Shown here piece by piece: positions 22,202-23,554 of a stretch of 23,554 bases of DNA. Source of the stretch: UBA5336 sp964506685 (GTDB lineage Bacteria > Pseudomonadota > Alphaproteobacteria > Caulobacterales > Hyphomonadaceae); assembly GCA_964506685.1 (NCBI GenBank), contig CAZDMQ010000058.1:1-23554 (forward strand), written 5' to 3'. Position 1 is the stretch's first letter, and each line of letters begins with the position of its first letter. The notes beneath the pieces were generated by a model. That model searched no databases. It had not been told where the DNA came from and was given only the letters and a program-made list of their open reading frames with translations. A program made the position numbers and the translations under genes.

Positions 22202-23308
22202 ATGTCCGTCCTGACCCGCCTGCGCCTGACCGACTATCGAAATTACGAGCACCTCGATCTCGCGCTCGACGGGCGCCATGTCTGCCTGTTCGGTGCGAAC
22301 GGGGCCGGCAAGACCAATCTCCTGGAGGCGATAACCCAGCTTGGTCCGGGGCGGGGCCTGCGCGGGGCCACGATCAGCGAGGTCACGCGACATGGTGCAC
22401 TGGGCGGCTGGACCGTGACCGGCGATGTCGGGACCCGGCGCGTCGGCGTTGGTCTCGACCTGCAGGGTACGACGGCGAAGCGGGTCGCGCGCCTCGATGG
22501 CGAAGCGGTATCGCCAGGCGATCTCGCCGAACTGGTCCGTATCGTCTGGCTGACGCCGGCCATGGATGGCGTCTTCCGCGGCGGAGCGAGCGAGCGGCGG
22601 AAATTCTTCGACCGGCAGGTGATGGCGCATGTCCCCTCGCACGGGCCTGCCGCCGGGCGCTACGAACGTGCCATGCGCGAGCGCAATGCGATCCTCGAAC
22701 GGGGACAGCTCGATGTCGGCTGGGCCGAGGCGATCGAGGCGCGCATGGCCGAGGCCGGGGCCGAGCTGGCATTCAATCGCGCCTTTGTGCTGGAACGGCT
22801 GAAGGAGGTGATTGCGGCGCGCGACCCCGGGGCGTTTCCGAAGGCGGTGCTGTCGCTCGAGGGCGAAACCGAAGCGCTCGCCGCCGACGGACAGTCGCTC
22901 GACGGGCTGGCTGCGCACCTCCGCGAGGTCCTTGCCAGCACGCGCAGCGCCGATATCCGGGCCGGGCGGACGCTCAGGGGCCCGCACAGGACCGATCTCG
23001 ACGTGATCCACGAACCCACGGGCATGCCGGCGCGCGAGGCCTCGACCGGTCAGCAGAAGGCCCTGCTCATCGGGCTGATCCTGGCGTCCGCCGCCGCCCT
23101 GCGCCAGGGCGACCATGGGCCGACACCGCTCCTGCTGCTGGATGAGGCGGCCGCCCATCTCGATTCCGACCGCCGGGCCGCGCTCTATGATGAGTTGCAC
23201 GCGCTCGGCGGCCAGGCCTGGCTGACCGGCACCGAGGCCTTCCTGTTCGAAGCCTTCGGCGACCGGGCGCAGCTGGTTTCGGTCCAGGCCGCCGACTCCC
23301 CGGCCTGA
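22202..23308 (+). CDS. recF: DNA replication and repair protein RecF
   Basis: An SMC/ABC-like ATPase that helps load RecA on gapped DNA with RecO and RecR. The 368-aa length is normal. Motifs: N-terminal LTRLRLTDYRNYEHLDL, Walker A GANGAGKT (31-38) followed by NLLEAI, the STGQQKALLIGLILA signature near residue 281, Walker B LLLLDEAAAHLD, and the RecF-specific RGPHRTDLDV block. The ATG at 22202 is the natural family start, although its ribosome site (GGGGTGG) is only moderate. In many bacteria recF lies in a dnaA-dnaN-recF-gyrB cluster; here the upstream neighbour is a divergent nuclease and downstream is an M20 peptidase, so it appears on its own. No missing catalytic residue was seen. Confidence 0.96.
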   Translation: MSVLTRLRLTDYRNYEHLDLALDGRHVCLFGANGAGKTNLLEAITQLGPGRGLRGATISEVTRHGALGGWTVTGDVGTRRVGVGLDLQGTTAKRVARLDGEAVSPGDLAELVRIVWLTPAMDGVFRGGASERRKFFDRQVMAHVPSHGPAAGRYERAMRERNAILERGQLDVGWAEAIEARMAEAGAELAFNRAFVLERLKEVIAARDPGAFPKAVLSLEGETEALAADGQSLDGLAAHLREVLASTRSADIRAGRTLRGPHRTDLDVIHEPTGMPAREASTGQQKALLIGLILASAAALRQGDHGPTPLLLLDEAAAHLDSDRRAALYDELHALGGQAWLTGTEAFLFEAFGDRAQLVSVQAADSPA

Positions 23309-23370
23309 CGGGGCTTGTCGCGCGCCAAAGGTCGTCGCACTGTCAGCAAAAAAGGGGGAGGACCCGGACC

Positions 23371-23554
23371 ATGCGCCTGATCATGAGAGGCTTTCTGTTT
23401 GCGGCTGCGGCGCTTTTCGTCCTTGCCGGCATCGTGCTGGCCCGCACATTCAGCTACGGTAGGGCCGTGGAGCAGGCGAGCATGGCCTTGCCGGACGTGC
23501 CTGCCATCGGCGCGGACACCGCTGCAGGCCATCTGTCCGAGGCCATTCGCTTCC
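23371..23554 (+). CDS. M20-family metallopeptidase, N-terminus only (partial, runs off right edge)
   Basis: The first 61 residues are visible, with no stop before the window ends. They begin MRLIMRGFLFAAAALF, a membrane anchor or uncleaved signal of about 20 hydrophobic residues, followed by LARTFSYGRAVEQ and AAGHLSEAIRF. This matches the beginning of alphaproteobacterial M20 (PM20D1-like) carboxypeptidases, in which a LSEAIRF-type segment precedes the catalytic domain. The ATG at 23371 has a GGGGGAGG ribosome site ten bases upstream. It is downstream of recF in the same direction, 62 bp away. The catalytic residues lie outside the window, so the family call rests on the N-terminal pattern only. 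Confidence 0.65.
   Translation, partial: MRLIMRGFLFAAAALFVLAGIVLARTFSYGRAVEQASMALPDVPAIGADTAAGHLSEAIRF

Noticed and set aside
20634..22214. 526-aa plus-strand frame opposite the nuclease gene
   Set aside because: It is antisense to a protein with clear DUF262 and HNH motifs and is a composition shadow.

Overview
The window reads as a GC-rich alphaproteobacterial chromosome segment. The divergent secB / Tim44-domain (TimA-like) pair followed by mltA, and an orphan sigma-54 response regulator resembling Caulobacter TacA, suggest Caulobacterales or Maricaulales (Hyphomonadaceae/Maricaulaceae-like). This placement comes from family recognition and gene order, not from a database search. No rRNA, tRNA, CRISPR array or insertion sequence was seen.

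Region 1 (1-2023, minus strand): a ketone-body/3-oxoacid CoA-transferase operon, read as a small membrane protein, then scoA, then scoB, which runs off the left edge. Between scoA and scoB, normally adjacent, lie about 760 bp of visibly AT-richer DNA. It encodes a coiled-coil tail-anchored protein and an unrecognised 106-aa protein. Region 2 (2133-7389, plus strand): a MarR-type regulator with a perfect palindrome upstream, a hypothetical gene coupled by an ATGA overlap to glmM, then hldE and an AGE-family sugar isomerase/epimerase. This is an envelope-sugar cluster supplying peptidoglycan amino sugar and LPS heptose. Region 3 (7668-11626): housekeeping genes, namely thrS, a convergent ATP-grasp ligase-like gene, and a divergent adenosine kinase of the PfkB family.

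Region 4 (11632-15961): cell-envelope genes. secB carries an unusual Pro/Ala-rich C-terminal extension of about 110 residues. It is followed by a Tim44-domain protein, the lytic transglycosylase lipoprotein MltA and, convergently, an ABC1/UbiB-family atypical kinase. Region 5 (16204-22073): an orphan sigma-54-dependent response regulator, then a two-gene module I do not recognise (a four-TM coiled-coil protein plus a single-pass protein with a vWA-like fold), then a convergent GmrSD-type nuclease with DUF262 and DUF1524/HNH regions. Three inverted repeats sit between the response regulator and the module. Region 6 (22202-23554): recF, divergent from the nuclease and not accompanied by dnaN or gyrB, then the start of an M20-family metallopeptidase gene.

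The best candidate for an undescribed system is the 17.6-22.1 kb stretch: the membrane coiled-coil/vWA-like pair facing a GmrSD-family nuclease. The low-GC insertion inside scoAB is the clearest sign of acquired DNA.
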